A stretch of 57,733 nucleotides of DNA, taken from contig JALCKY010000009.1 of the NCBI GenBank assembly GCA_022647575.1, positions 1 to 57,733 of the forward strand. The letters are read 5' to 3'. Of the stretch, positions 17,205 to 26,957 are shown in pieces. A program made the translations under genes and the position numbers. The notes under the pieces were generated by a model. That model was not told where the DNA came from, ran no database searches, and worked only from the letters and a program-made list of their open reading frames with translations. Origin of the DNA: Lachnospiraceae bacterium. Lineage in GTDB: Bacteria; Bacillota; Clostridia; Lachnospirales; Lachnospiraceae. Every line of letters starts with the position of its first letter. Positions within the stretch are counted from its first letter, which is position 1.

Positions 17205-19026
17205 TCAGCCTTCCGCCCTCCCGACCAGAATCGTAACGCTCCGGGCTGCCGCCGCATAGGACCTCTGGTCCGCCAGCGGTGAAGCCTCGTCGGAAAATTC
17301 CCTGCCGGATTTCGCTTCCGTCGTCATTTCCTTAAACCACTTCATCCCCTTGGGAAGAGACGGCAGGGCGAAGGAATGCTTGTCCCAGTAGGCATTGTAG
17401 GCAACATACAGGAAGTCATCGGAAGCCCCTTCCTTTTTCGCATAGAGCCCGCAGTACATGATGCCCATGGAACGGCTGCTGTTGTCGTACGGGCAGTACC
17501 AGGCTTTCGTATCATGGAAGGAAACGTCCGGATAGCCGACAGAAAGATAATCGCTCTCGCGGAGCGGCGACTTCATGTGCAGGATCGGATGGTTCTTCCG
17601 GAAAGCAATCAGCTTTTTCACGAAGAGCGTCAGGTCTTTCTCTTTCCCGATCTCATTCCAGTCCAGCCAGCCGACGGAATTGTTGCTTGAATAGGCATTG
17701 TTGTTTCCGCCCTGGGAATTGCCGAATTCATCTCCGGCATAGAGAAGCGGAACGCCCTGCGAAAGGAAGACATAGGAAAGCGCATTCTCTTCCTGCTTTC
17801 TTCCGCAGCGCAAGCACGGAAGCCTTTTTCGTCCGTCCCTCGGCGCCGCAGTTCCAGCTGGCATTCACTGCCGGCCCGTCCTCGTTGTCCTCTCCGTTCT
17901 TCTCATTGTGCTTCCAGTCGTACGACACGGCATCCGCCAGAGTAAAACCGTTTACATTTGCCATGTAATTGACGAACTCGTGCGTCGTGCGGTTGCGCCG
18001 CACGTGATCGGCGAAGCTGCCGAGCTGGCCTTCGTCGCCCTTGAGGAAAGCCCTGCCGTTCATCATGAAGGACTCGTTGTATTCCATGAGGTTGCGGCGC
18101 ACCGGATTGTGTCCGCCGTAGATCCAGTCCGCGTCGATGTTCTCGAAAAGCATCTTCGTGCGGGTCAGATACGGATCCCTGATCAGAAGTTCCGTCGGGA
18201 CGCCCGCCCCTACGAAATGAAAGCCGTCCGCATGATACGAATCAACCCAGAAATGAACCGCTTCCAGCGCGAGCATCGGGTTCGTGCCCTGCGGGAAAAA
18301 GAACTCCGGAATGCATTCCATCTTCCTGGCATGCATTTCCCGGATCAGGTCTTTCAGCTCCCTGCAGGAATCCGGTGTGCTGGAGTAGGACTGCTTCGGT
18401 GCGAAATAAAAATTCTTTTCGGAATAGCCCCAGTAATTCTTCGGAAGATCCGCAGGCTTTTCCTCCGTGTAGGAATGCGGCGTCATTTTCAGCGTGTCGT
18501 CCCATTCATACATCGGCATGAACTCAACAGCCGTAAAGCCGAGGTCCCGGATATAGTCCAGTTTTTCCGAAACGCCGCGGAAAGTCCCTTTGGCCTTGAC
18601 GGAAGATCCTGCTTTTTTCGTGAAGCCGCGTACATGAAGCTTGTAGAGGATCGTTTTATGAAGAGGCGTCAGAGGCAGCGTATCTTCCTTCCAGTCATAC
18701 CCGCTGCCGTCGGTAAAGCAGATGCCGTCCGACAGGCGCCTCGCATAAGGATCCAGGACCTTCTTCCCTTCCACCAGATAATAGTAGCCGAAATTCTGTC
18801 CGGCCAGACCTTCCAGGCCGACCGCACTCAGCGACCCGCGCCTTTCCGATGCCGGCAGAGACACCTTCTCCAGAACCGTTTTTCCTGCCGCATCCGTCAG
18901 AACGAGCTGAGCTTCCGCCTCGTCCGGCACAGATACCGTAAAATAAACGTTTCCGCCTTCGATCTTTGTCCCGTAAACCTCGAATTTCCCCGGAAGGGTT
19001 TTAAATCGGTTCCTGCTGTCTTCCAT
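17205..19026 (-). pseudogene. GH13 debranching-enzyme-like protein, catalytic residues missing, one frameshift
   Basis: Two frames join into a protein of about 607 residues similar to GlgX-type isoamylases, with an N-terminal CBM48-like domain, a central barrel and SQGVPLLYAGDEFGNSQGG near the C-terminus. The frame shifts by one base near 17797: ALRKK continues in the next frame as QEENALSYVF, which needs one base less. Independently, the GH13 catalytic motifs are lost: region I (normally DVVYNH) reads IPEFFFPQ, the nucleophile Asp in GFRFD is Val272 (GFHFVGAG), and the region IV HD pair is Val358-Asn359 (NVNGFTL). The surrounding scaffold is well kept, so it is likely a non-catalytic glucan-binding homologue. 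The start at 19026 has GAGGAGGGAAT before ATG. Confidence 0.75.
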
Positions 19027-19084
19027 ATTCCCTCCTCTGTCAGCGCGTATGTTCTGCATTCATTGATCTTTCAGTTATGAAATG

Positions 19085-19113
19085 ATTATAACATGATTTC
19101 CTTCTTTTTATCA
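19085..19113 (-). promoter_or_regulatory. Possible promoter of the debranching-like gene
   Basis: A perfect TATAAT (19085-19090) on the minus strand is preceded at 17 bases by a poor -35 (TGATAA). It is divergent from the DUF1292 promoter. Confidence 0.45.
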
Positions 19114-19128
19114 TCTCTTTTGAAGTCG

Positions 19129-19157
19129 TTGCAAATCCTTCCGTTATCTGATATTCT
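19129..19157 (+). promoter_or_regulatory. sigmaA promoter of the DUF1292 gene
   Basis: TTGCAA (19129-19134) and TATTCT (19152-19157) are 17 bases apart, and AGGAGG with an ATG at 19189 follows. Confidence 0.7.
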
Positions 19158-19188
19158 GAATTCAGCTTAAATGCCAAGGAGGAAACCT

Positions 19189-19554
19189 ATGTCTGAAAAT
19201 GAAAAAGAACTGCACCAGCATGATGCAGATTGCTGCTGTGATGAGGAAGAGGATCTCGGAACCGTAACCCTCACTCTGGAAGATGATACGGATGTCGAAT
19301 GCGCCATCCTGGCCATCTATCCGGTGGAAGGAAAACAGTACATCGCTCTTCTGCCGATCGATGAGAACGGCGAGGCCAAAGAGGATGAAGACGTCTTCAT
19401 CTACCGTTATGTCGATAACGGTGCGGACAAAGATCCTGACCTCGAGAACATCGAAGATGACGCCGAATATGAAGCGGCTGCCGATGCCTTCGACGAACTC
19501 CTGGATGAGGACGAATTTGACGAAGAAGATCCGGACAACTCTTCCGATCAGTAA
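19189..19554 (+). CDS. DUF1292 (YrzB-like) acidic protein
   Basis: About 121 residues, strongly acidic at both ends. The central DUF1292 core is TVTLTLEDDTDVECAILAIYPVEGKQYIALLP, followed by DVFIYRY. The family is widespread in Firmicutes as a small cytoplasmic protein of unknown function. The start at 19189 is chosen because AGGAGG lies six bases upstream; an earlier in-frame ATG overlaps that site. A His/Cys cluster (HQHDADCCCDEEE) near the N-terminus could bind a metal, which is inference. It is the only intact plus-strand gene in the window. Confidence 0.88.
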   Translation: MSENEKELHQHDADCCCDEEEDLGTVTLTLEDDTDVECAILAIYPVEGKQYIALLPIDENGEAKEDEDVFIYRYVDNGADKDPDLENIEDDAEYEAAADAFDELLDEDEFDEEDPDNSSDQ

Positions 19555-19569
19555 TGACGATTTTTTAAA

Positions 19570-19616
19570 AAATACCCTCCTTACTGTTTGATTCAGTTCA
19601 GAGGGTATTTATAATT
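19570..19616 (+). terminator. Probable terminator after the DUF1292 gene
   Basis: AAATACCCTC (19570-19579) and GAGGGTATTT (19601-19610) form a 10-bp stem with a 21-base loop, followed by ATAATTT. The loop is large and the T-tract broken, so strength is uncertain. Confidence 0.6.
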
Positions 19617-19753
19617 TGCCTGATTATCTAAATCTGCCGATTGTCCGGTATGTTGTACCTTATTTTACTCCTAAGGTATAAAAAGAAATTCTTATTTATT
19701 TAATATCTACACTTCATGGCAATATCATTTCTTCTTTTTGATGTTTACCCTTC

Positions 19754-20533
19754 TTATGTTTTCATGTCGGCGGTATGGAAAAAAATAAGAACGACAAGGA
19801 AAAGAACCACTGTGATTGCACAGACCGCAGTCCAAAAAGATGCATTGCTTGCATCACCGGTTTTAACCTTCGAGGTCACCTGGATCGCACTCACAGTGGA
19901 TGTCGTGGATGCTGTGGTTACTGTGCTTGATGTACAGGATGTTGTTTTCGAGCTGCTATCCGTTTTCTTTTGTTGGATTTTCGGAAACGCTGTCACATCA
20001 TAAACCCAAGAATTTCCTGAAAACTGAGGGACCAGGATTAAAAAAGGCTGTAACGAATTATAATTATCAGCATCTCCTGTTCGTCCTGTTTCTGTCACTA
20101 GGTATATTCCAACGCTTAGACCGCTGAATTTCACAATGCCGCCATTACCAGTCGTCGCAACACCTGCGTTGATAATGCCGTGCTCTTTTACATAACTCTG
20201 CAGTGTTGCTGCATAGCTAATAGACTGTTCTACCGTCATACCGGCCAACTTAATACCCGTCGAAGCAAAATCCGATGTAAGCATATAATCCGGAGAACCA
20301 CCATGCGTCGCAAGTGATGCGACCTTGTAGATCGCCAGCTTTTCGCCCGATACCGTTGTTGTCACAGAATCATCGTGTACAGCTATCGTTATTGTCAGCG
20401 AACAGGCTGCCGAGCTGTTCACATCTGGTACCGCGACTGTATCCGCGTAAATGGAAACTGCAGATTTACCGATTCCATAAACTGCGGCTGCAAGCAGTAA
20501 CAACAACATCAGATTTTTCAAGATTTTTTTCAT
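19754..20533 (-). CDS. Secreted SpaA/pilin-like protein with a C-terminal anchor
   Basis: A 259-residue protein with a clear signal peptide (MKKILKNLMLLLLLAAAVYG). The middle contains an isopeptide-type pilin fold: VSGEKLAIYKVASL near the start and VKFSGLSVGIYLVTETGR near the end, typical of Gram-positive SpaA-like repeats. A Ser/Thr linker follows, then SKVKTGDASN and a hydrophobic segment. KVKTGD sits where an LPXTG sorting signal would be and may be a variant motif, but the tail after the membrane segment (HTADMKT) has little positive charge. No sortase is present. The base composition is AT-richer than its neighbours, so transfer is possible. Confidence 0.7.
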   Translation of the reverse strand: MKKILKNLMLLLLLAAAVYGIGKSAVSIYADTVAVPDVNSSAACSLTITIAVHDDSVTTTVSGEKLAIYKVASLATHGGSPDYMLTSDFASTGIKLAGMTVEQSISYAATLQSYVKEHGIINAGVATTGNGGIVKFSGLSVGIYLVTETGRTGDADNYNSLQPFLILVPQFSGNSWVYDVTAFPKIQQKKTDSSSKTTSCTSSTVTTASTTSTVSAIQVTSKVKTGDASNASFWTAVCAITVVLFLVVLIFFHTADMKT

Positions 20534-20599
20534 TCCTTTTTATCCCTTCTGTTACCATATCTTCTTCTTAGAATCAAAACAATGAGGCATGTCCGAACA

Positions 20600-20631
20600 C
20601 AAAAAAAAGACCATCGCTTTCGCAATGGTCT
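20600..20631 (-). terminator. Intrinsic terminator after dut
   Basis: On the minus strand AGACCAT-GC pairs with GC-ATGGTCT (one mismatch) around a short GAAA loop and is followed by eight U. It ends the pnp-dut transcript. Confidence 0.9.
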
Positions 20632-20673
20632 CAGACTTCAGATAGTATAAAATTGAAAATCAAAAGATTTTAT

Positions 20674-21187
20674 TCATTTCGACGTGCTTCCGAAACCGCC
20701 GTTTCTGGTTTCTGATGCGCTGTCGCTTTCCGTAATCCCGAACGGCAGGAATACTCCCTGCATGAAAGCTTCTCCGGCTTTCAGGGAAAGCGTCTTCCCT
20801 TCGTTGGAATCATTCGTGATCTTGGAGAAGATATGGCCTTCATTATCCGACCCGTAGTAATCGCTGTCGATGACTCCGACCGTGTTGTTGAGCTGCAGCC
20901 GGTATTTGAATCCCAGTCCGCTCCTCGGGAACAGCATCAGGACCCAGCCTTCTTCCATCCGTGCCCTCACACCGGTCGGAATTTTCACCGTTTCCCCGGG
21001 TGCAAGTGTTATGTCAACCGGAAGGCAGAAATCATATCCTGCCGATCCGGCCGTCGCCCTTTTGGGAAGAGGCGTGCTTCTCATAGGCGGTACGGATCGT
21101 CTCCGTTGGCGTTTCGCCGAAAGAGCCGACCCATCCTTCCTGAAACTGTTCAAAGCTTACCTTTTCGAATTCAGCTATCCTGCTCAT
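20674..21187 (-). pseudogene. dut: dUTPase, frameshifted
   Basis: The five trimeric dUTPase motifs are all present: AGSAGYD, PRSGLG, GVIDSDYYG, the QGVFLPFG segment and RNGGFGSTSK at the end. The enzyme hydrolyses dUTP to dUMP. The N-terminal part (MSRIAEFEKVSFEQFQEGW to IRTAYEK) is in another frame; removing one base near 21076 joins it as AYEKTPLPKRATAGS. The ATG at 21187 lies inside the last codons of pnp, so the pair is translationally coupled. As written it is broken, but the intact motifs suggest a consensus error rather than real decay. Confidence 0.85.
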
Positions 21188-23366
21188 TTCCATTTTCATC
21201 TTCATTGGCATCGACCGGTTCCAGATCTTCCGGGTCCGCTGTTGCGACAACCTTTCCGATTTCGCTTCCGTCACCCTTCGGGCAGTCCTTGATGGAGAAG
21301 CTGATGCGTCCCATCTTGTCCTTGCCGAGGCAGATTGCGCGGACGACATCGCCCACCTTGAGGACATCTTCCACTTTGTTGATGCGCGTATTGGCGATCT
21401 TGGAAATGTGGACCATGCTCTCCTTGCCCGGGGCAAATTCGAGGAATGCGCCGAATTCCTTGATGGAAACGACTTTTCCTGTCAGGATCATGCCTTTTTC
21501 GAAGTCGGTCGTAATGATCTGGATAGCTTCCAGAGCCTTCTTCATGTTCTCCGGATCCTCGCCGCAGACGGAAACAGAACCGTCATCGTCGATATCGATC
21601 TGGACTTTATACATATCAATAAGCGTATTGATGGTCTTGCCTCTCTGGCCGACCACATCGCCGATCTTCTCCGGATCGATCTTGATCTGGACAATCTTCG
21701 GAGCCCACTTGGAGACTTCCTTGCGCGGAGCAGGAATGCACGGCTCCATGATGTTCGTAAGGATGTACTCTCTTGCCTGTTTCGTCTTGGCAATTGCTTC
21801 CTCGACGATCGGGCGGGTCAGTCCGTGGATCTTGATATCCATCTGGATGGCGGTAATGCCGTCATGCGTTCCGGCAACCTTGAAGTCCATATCCCCGAAG
21901 AAGTCCTCGAGTCCCTGGATATCCGTCAGAACGATGTAGTTGTCATCGGTGTCGCCCGTAACCAGTCCGCAGGAAATGCCGGCAACCGGTTTCTTGATCG
22001 GGACGCCTGCCGCCATCAGTGCCATGGAAGATGCGCAGATGGAAGCCTGTGACGTAGAGCCGTTGGATTCAAATGTCTCGGAGACCGCACGGATTGCATA
22101 CGGGAATTCCTCCTCGGACGGAAGAACCGGAATCAGGGCTCTTTCAGCAAGAGCGCCGTGGCCGATTTCTCTTCTGCCCGGTCCTCTGGACGGCTTTGTC
22201 TCACCGACCGAATAGGACGGGAAATTGTACTGATGCATATATCTTGCTTTCGTGATGTACGGATCCAGGCCTTCGATCTTCTGGGCTTCGGAAAGCGGAG
22301 CCAGCGTCACGCAGTCGCAGATCTGCGTCTGTCCTCTTGTGAACATGGCCGATCCGTGTGCTCTCGGGATCAGGTCGATTTCCGCTGCCAGCGGACGGAT
22401 CTCCGTAATCTGACGGCCGTCAGGACGCTTGTGGTCCTGAAGGATCATCTTGCGGACGGTCTTCTTCTGATACTGGTAAAGAGCGTCGCCGACCAGCGGC
22501 AGCCAGTCTTCCTTATCCGCATATTTCTCCGTGAACTGATCCTTGATGGCCGCGATATTCTTCTCGCGTGTCTGCTTGTCGTCCGTGAAGACAGCTTTTT
22601 CCATCTCTTCCGGCGGGCAGATTTCCCTCAGGGCATCGTTCAGTTCCTGCGGAATCTCATAGTGCTGATATTCTGATTTTTCCTTGCCGCATTCTGCGAT
22701 GATCGTATCGAAGAACTTGATGATTTCCTTGTTGACTTCGTCGCATTTGTAAATTGCTTCGATCATCTTTGCTTCCGGAATTTCATTGGCTCCGGCTTCA
22801 ATCATGATGACCTTCTCGCGCGTGGAAGCGACGGTCAGGGCCAGATCTGATTTTGCCTTCTGCTCATAGCCCGGGTTCACGACGAACTCGCCGTCGATCA
22901 TGCCAAGCTGCGTGGTTGCACAGGGGCCGTCAAATGGAATATCGGAAATGCTGGTGGCCAGAGCCGATCCGAGCATAGCCGGGATTTCCGGATCGCATTC
23001 CGGATCCACGGACATGACCATGTTGTTCAGGGTCACATCGTTGCGGTAATCCTTCGGGAAAAGCGGTCTCATCGGACGGTCGATGACACGGCTCGTCAGG
23101 ACGGAATGCGTGCTTGCTTTCCCTTCACGTTTATTGAAGCCGCCGGGGAATTTTCCCACGGCATACATCTTCTCTTCAAATTCAACGGAAAGCGGGAAGA
23201 AATCAATTCCTTCTCTGGGTTCCTTCGATGCTGTTGCAGTAGAAAGGACCAGCGTGTCGCCGTAATGCATGAAGCAGCAGCCATTGGCCTGTTTGCCCAC
23301 GCGTCCGATATCGACGGAAAGAGTCCTTCCACCAAGTTCCATGGAATACGTTTTGTAATTTGCCAT
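21171..23366 (-). CDS. pnp: Polynucleotide phosphorylase
   Basis: A 731-residue PNPase with two RNase PH domains (FFPLSVEFEEKMYAVGKFPGGF; RGPGRREIGHGALAERAL and SNGSTSQASICASSMALM), then KH (IGDVVGQRGKTINTLID) and S1 (GMILTGKVVSIKEFGAFLEFAPGKESMVH) domains. It degrades RNA from the 3' end using phosphate. It follows rpsO, the classical arrangement, with an intrinsic terminator between them; the two may still be partly co-transcribed. The end overlaps the dut start by 17 bases. Confidence 0.98.
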   Translation of the reverse strand: MANYKTYSMELGGRTLSVDIGRVGKQANGCCFMHYGDTLVLSTATASKEPREGIDFFPLSVEFEEKMYAVGKFPGGFNKREGKASTHSVLTSRVIDRPMRPLFPKDYRNDVTLNNMVMSVDPECDPEIPAMLGSALATSISDIPFDGPCATTQLGMIDGEFVVNPGYEQKAKSDLALTVASTREKVIMIEAGANEIPEAKMIEAIYKCDEVNKEIIKFFDTIIAECGKEKSEYQHYEIPQELNDALREICPPEEMEKAVFTDDKQTREKNIAAIKDQFTEKYADKEDWLPLVGDALYQYQKKTVRKMILQDHKRPDGRQITEIRPLAAEIDLIPRAHGSAMFTRGQTQICDCVTLAPLSEAQKIEGLDPYITKARYMHQYNFPSYSVGETKPSRGPGRREIGHGALAERALIPVLPSEEEFPYAIRAVSETFESNGSTSQASICASSMALMAAGVPIKKPVAGISCGLVTGDTDDNYIVLTDIQGLEDFFGDMDFKVAGTHDGITAIQMDIKIHGLTRPIVEEAIAKTKQAREYILTNIMEPCIPAPRKEVSKWAPKIVQIKIDPEKIGDVVGQRGKTINTLIDMYKVQIDIDDDGSVSVCGEDPENMKKALEAIQIITTDFEKGMILTGKVVSIKEFGAFLEFAPGKESMVHISKIANTRINKVEDVLKVGDVVRAICLGKDKMGRISFSIKDCPKGDGSEIGKVVATADPEDLEPVDANEDENGNEQDS

Positions 23367-23421
23367 TTTCCCACCTTCTGCCCGATTGGGCGATCCTCAG
23401 TAAAATAGATACCGTTACACC

Positions 23422-23449
23422 AAAAAATGGGACGGTCATCCCGTCCCAT
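23422..23449 (-). terminator. Intrinsic terminator between rpsO and pnp
   Basis: On the minus strand ATGGGACGG and CCGTCCCAT form a perfect 9-bp stem with a GATGA loop, followed by five U. Confidence 0.9.
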
Positions 23450-23458
23450 CTTTCTTCA

Positions 23459-23725
23459 TTATTTACGAAGCCCTAACTTTTCAATCAGAGAACGATAACG
23501 CTCGATGTCCTTGCCTTTCAGATATCCGAGAAGATTTCTTCTCTGTCCGACCATCTTCAGAAGTCCTCTTCTGGAATGATGATCCTTCGGATGATCCTTC
23601 AGATGCGCTGTCAGCTCATTGATTCGCTCCGTGAGTACGGCTACCTGAACTTCCGGTGATCCTGTATCGCCTTCTGTCCTGGCGTACTCTTTCATAATCT
23701 GCTGCTTTAATTCTTTCGTAATCAT
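23459..23725 (-). CDS. rpsO: 30S ribosomal protein S15
   Basis: An 88-residue S15 with the signature [22 protein letters not shown] and the C-terminal [21 protein letters not shown]. It binds 16S rRNA in the 30S platform. The start at 23725 (MITKELKQQ) is set by AAGGAGGAATTAAA directly upstream; an upstream open extension overlaps the promoter and is not coding. It has its own promoter, partly inside the 3' end of ribF, and a terminator before pnp. Confidence 0.97.
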   Translation of the reverse strand: MITKELKQQIMKEYARTEGDTGSPEVQVAVLTERINELTAHLKDHPKDHHSRRGLLKMVGQRRNLLGYLKGKDIERYRSLIEKLGLRK

Positions 23726-23825
23726 TTTAATTCCTCCTTTGGAATCTGTCTGCCTTCGCCTGTCATTAAGAGCCGGCCGGAGAAGCCTGGTTCCGAATGA
23801 AGGTAACGGACTGTGCAACCTAGAA

Positions 23826-23855
23826 AGTATAGCATACCCCTTCCTTATAAGTCAA
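23826..23855 (-). promoter_or_regulatory. sigmaA promoter of rpsO
   Basis: On the minus strand TTGACT (23850-23855) and TATACT (23826-23831) are 18 bases apart. The -35 element overlaps the final codons of ribF. A leader of about 100 bases precedes rpsO. Confidence 0.8.
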
Positions 23856-24739
23856 GGAAAAAGGCCCTTCCGTTCTTCTCATCCTTCTTCAGCTGAGTTT
23901 TCAGCTCTTCGACGGACGGAAATTTCTTTTCCCGGCGCAGATGGCTTAATATCCGGACCTCTTCTTCCTCGCCGTAGAGGTCCTCGCTGCAGTCAAAAAG
24001 GAACGTCTCGACGCCGACGAACTGTCCGTCGACCGTCGGCTTGGTTCCGATGTCGGTCACGCCCTGATAGATTCTTTTCCCGATCCTCGTTTCCGAAGCA
24101 TACACGCCGTTCGGCGGCAGAAGCTTCGTCTTCTCCGGGATGATGTTCGTCGTCGGCACGCCCAGCGTCCTTCCGATGTGGTTGCCGTGCACGATCTCGC
24201 CGGTCACGAAGAAATCGTATCCCAGAAGTTCATTGACCTTCTCCATTTCTCCCTTTGCCAAATGATTCCGGATCCGGCTGCTGCTGATTTCGCCCTCCTC
24301 ATCGCAGACCACCGGCACGACCTTCACGGTGAAGCCGTACTGCTTTCCGAGCTTCCTCAGCGTATCGGCATTTCCTTCCCGCTCATATCCGAAGCGGAAA
24401 TTCGGTCCGACCACGACTTCTTCGGCGTGCATTTTCTCCGAAAGGATATCCCGGACGAATGCTTCCGGGCTCATCGTAATGATCTTCGGCGTAAACGGAC
24501 ATTCCACCATCATGGAAATGCCCATCTTCTCCAGCATCGTCCGGCGTTCGCGCTTCGTCAGAAGCGTCATCGGCGCGATGTCGAAGGCAAAGACAGCAGG
24601 AATTCTTTTCCGTCCCGGCATCCTTCACGGTCTTTTCAACCAGTTTCCGGTGCCCGCGGTGAAGCCCGTCGAATTTTCCGAGCGTGACCACCGTCGGCTT
24701 TTCACTGTTCAGTTTATCAGTTTCTTTAATCAGGATCAT
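23845..24739 (-). pseudogene. ribF: Bifunctional riboflavin kinase / FAD synthetase, one frameshift
   Basis: About 297 residues when joined. The N-terminal nucleotidyl-transferase part begins VVTLGKFDGLHRGHRKLVEKT and continues after a frameshift near 24612 with RKRIPAVFAFDIAP; deleting one base restores KDAGRKRIP. The adenylyltransferase part ends with ISSSRIRNHLAKGEMEKVNELLGYDF. The C-terminal riboflavin kinase has GRTLGVPTTNI and PPNGVYASETRIG. It makes FMN and FAD from riboflavin. It overlaps the truB end by 14 bases. The enzyme is essential, so the shift is probably a consensus error. Confidence 0.88.
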
Positions 24740-25648
24740 AGAAGTTTTTCACCAGACGGAACATTCCGTATTTTTTATCAAAGCGATAGATTCCGATGAA
24801 TTTTCCCGCGGAAGTATGTACCCGCACTTCCTGCAGATCCGGTCTTCCGTTCTCTTCCGGAATCTCAAAGTCATTTCCGTTGATCAGTCTCTGGTCCATG
24901 GACGGAGGGCAGGTCAGGACCGGCATTTCCGAAAACATTTCCTCCAGGGGAATCAGGAAGCTGTACGGACTTGCCGCGTTCCGCGTCACCCCGTCCTCTT
25001 CCTCTTTCTTTTTCCGGATCTCGTCAAGCGTCAGGCTGTCTTCCAGATGAAAGCCGCCGACCCGCGTCCGGACCAGCGATTCCATTGCTCCGCCGCAGCC
25101 GAGCTTCTTTCCCGATGTCGGCGCACAGCGTGCGGATGAAGCTGCCCTTGGAACAGGTCACGCGGAAATGAACCCGCGGCAGGTTCATTTCCAGGATTTC
25201 GAGCTCCGAAAATTCCACCTCGCGCGGCTGCCGTCTCCACCTCGACGCCCTTCCTTGCCAGATCGACCAGCTTGTGCCCGCCGATCTTGACCGCGGAATA
25301 CATCGGAGGCATCTGCATCTGCTTTCCGGCAAAGGAAGCGATCACCGAAGAAACCTCTTCTTCGCCGGCAGTCACTTCTTTTTCGGCAAGGACTTTTCCG
25401 GTCATGTCTTCCGTGTCCGTCGAAACGCCCAGAAGCAGAACCGCCTCATAGGTCTTCGTCGTGCCGGTGAGCATGGAAACCAGACGGGTCGCCTTGCCCA
25501 TGCAGACGGGAAGGACTCCTTCCGCCTCCGGATCCAGCGTCCCGGTATGGCCCATTTTCTGCTGCCCGAAAATCTTCCTCAGACGGTAGATCACGTCAAA
25601 GGAAGTCATGCCTTTTTCTTTTTTTACATTCAGGATTCCGTTGATCAT
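24726..25648 (-). pseudogene. truB: tRNA pseudouridine-55 synthase, two frameshifts
   Basis: The N-terminal TruB core is intact: GILNVKKEKGMTSFDVI, the catalytic GHTGTLDPEAEGVLP (Asp in TLDP) and the KTYEAVLLLG segment. Near 25228 the frame moves (VEVETA then PREVEFSELEIL), and near 25107 it moves again (ADIGK then KLGCGGAMESLVRTRVGGF). Each needs one base removed. The C-terminal PUA-like tail follows. Joined length is about 306 residues, as expected. It overlaps nrnA by four bases and ribF by fourteen, all in the nusA-infB operon. It modifies U55 of tRNAs. Confidence 0.87.
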
Positions 25649-26611
25649 GAAATCTTATTGATTTCCTCAGAAATGACGCCCATCAGGTTGTTGATGACGT
25701 CATGCACATTTCCCTGCATCGTGCAGCCCGCTGCCTTGACATGGCCGCCGCCTTTGAAGGCACTGGCGATCCTGCAGACATCTGCCTTGCCGCTGCTCCG
25801 GAGCGAGACCTTGAAGATCTGCGGCTGCGTCTCATAGATATAGACCGCCACTTCCACGCCTTCCGTCAGCCGCATCTGCGCAACGATTCCGTCAAGATCC
25901 TGCTGGGTGACATCGTAGAAGCGCATATCCCTCAGGGTTGTCGACGCGACGATGCATTTCCCGTCCAGCATCAGCATGCTTTCAAGAAGGGTACGTCCCA
26001 GGATCTGATTCTGTTTATAGGTTTTCTTATTGAAAGGTCTCGTCAATAATGGTACTGGCCGGTACGCCCTTTTCCATCAGGGCAGCGCCGATGCGCAGCG
26101 TTTCAGGTCTCGTGTTCGTATACTGGAAAACGCCGGTGTCATGGATGATTCCCGTAAAGAGCGCTTCCGCAATGCCCTCGTCAATCTTCTCTTCGTCCAG
26201 AAGTTCATAAAGGACTTCCGAGCACGATCCGATTTCAGGCCTGATCACATTGATCTGCGCAAGCCCGCCGTTGCTGACGTGATGGTCGATGCAGACCGTC
26301 TTCTTCGCAGTATCAAGAAGCTTCTTCGCCAGGCCGATGCGGTCGCGGGTGCTGACATCGAGTACGGCAAAAAGATCCGGCGCTTCGGTGTCGGGTGCAT
26401 TTTCCGAAATGATTTCCGAGGTATCCTGAAGGAACATCATCTCGGGCTTCGGTGTTTCCAGATAGACTTTGACATCGATCCACGGACAGTTCTTTTTGAC
26501 ATAAAGATAAAGGGCCATGCAGGAGCCTGTGCAGTCGCCGTCCGGCTTGATGTGTCCGGCAATGGCCATCGTCTTCACGTCACCGGTAAGAATCTCACTG
26601 ATTCTGTCCAT
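25645..26611 (-). pseudogene. nrnA: DHH/DHHA1 phosphoesterase NrnA, one frameshift
   Basis: The first part has the DHH-family motifs IAGHIKPDGDCTGS, LDVSTRDRIG and CIDHHVSNG, and the second part has the DHHA1 glycine-rich FKGGGHVKAAGCTM. The frame shifts near 26035: IIDET continues as FNKKTYKQNQ after one base is removed. Joined length is about 321 residues, normal for NrnA, which removes nanoRNA and in many Firmicutes cleaves pAp or cyclic-dinucleotide breakdown products. It overlaps rbfA by 17 bases and truB by 4. Its presence beside a possible c-di-GMP circuit is not evidence of a link. Confidence 0.86.
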
Positions 26612-26957
26612 GATTGACCTCTTCGATGATCTGCGTCATATGCACGCCGTATTCAATGGAATGATCCGACACGAAAGTCAGTTCCGGCGTGTTCCGCAGA
26701 TTCAGGTTCTTCGCAAGCATCGAACGGATAAATCCTTCCGCACTGTTTAAGCCCTGCATCGTCTTCTTTCGCACGTCCTCGTCGCCGAGCACGCTGATGA
26801 AGACTTTGCAGGTTTTCAGATCCGGCGCCACAATGGCGTCCGTAACGGTCGTCATGATTCCGACGCGCGGATCCTTCAGTTCATTGCGGATGATGTCCGA
26901 AAGCTCGCGCATCACTTCCTGGTTTAATCGGTTGTTTTTTATGCTGTTTTTTCTCAA
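26595..26957 (-). CDS. rbfA: Ribosome-binding factor A
   Basis: A 120-residue RbfA with RLNQEVMRELSDIIRNELKDPRV, then VTVTDAIVAPDLKTCKVFISVLG-type residues and the KH-like core. It helps in late 30S maturation. The start overlaps the infB stop by four bases (ATGA), and the end overlaps the nrnA start by 17 bases, which indicates tight translational coupling. Confidence 0.95.
   Translation of the reverse strand: MRKNSIKNNRLNQEVMRELSDIIRNELKDPRVGIMTTVTDAIVAPDLKTCKVFISVLGDEDVRKKTMQGLNSAEGFIRSMLAKNLNLRNTPELTFVSDHSIEYGVHMTQIIEEVNHGQNQ

Noticed and set aside
19656-19678. TACCTTA/TAAGGTA hairpin downstream of the SpaA-like gene
   Set aside because: Only a 7-bp AT-rich stem with no U-tract on the gene's strand; too weak to call a terminator.
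21070-21085. Programmed ribosomal frameshifting in dut
   Set aside because: No slippery sequence or stimulating structure is visible, and similar one-base shifts occur in many unrelated genes here.
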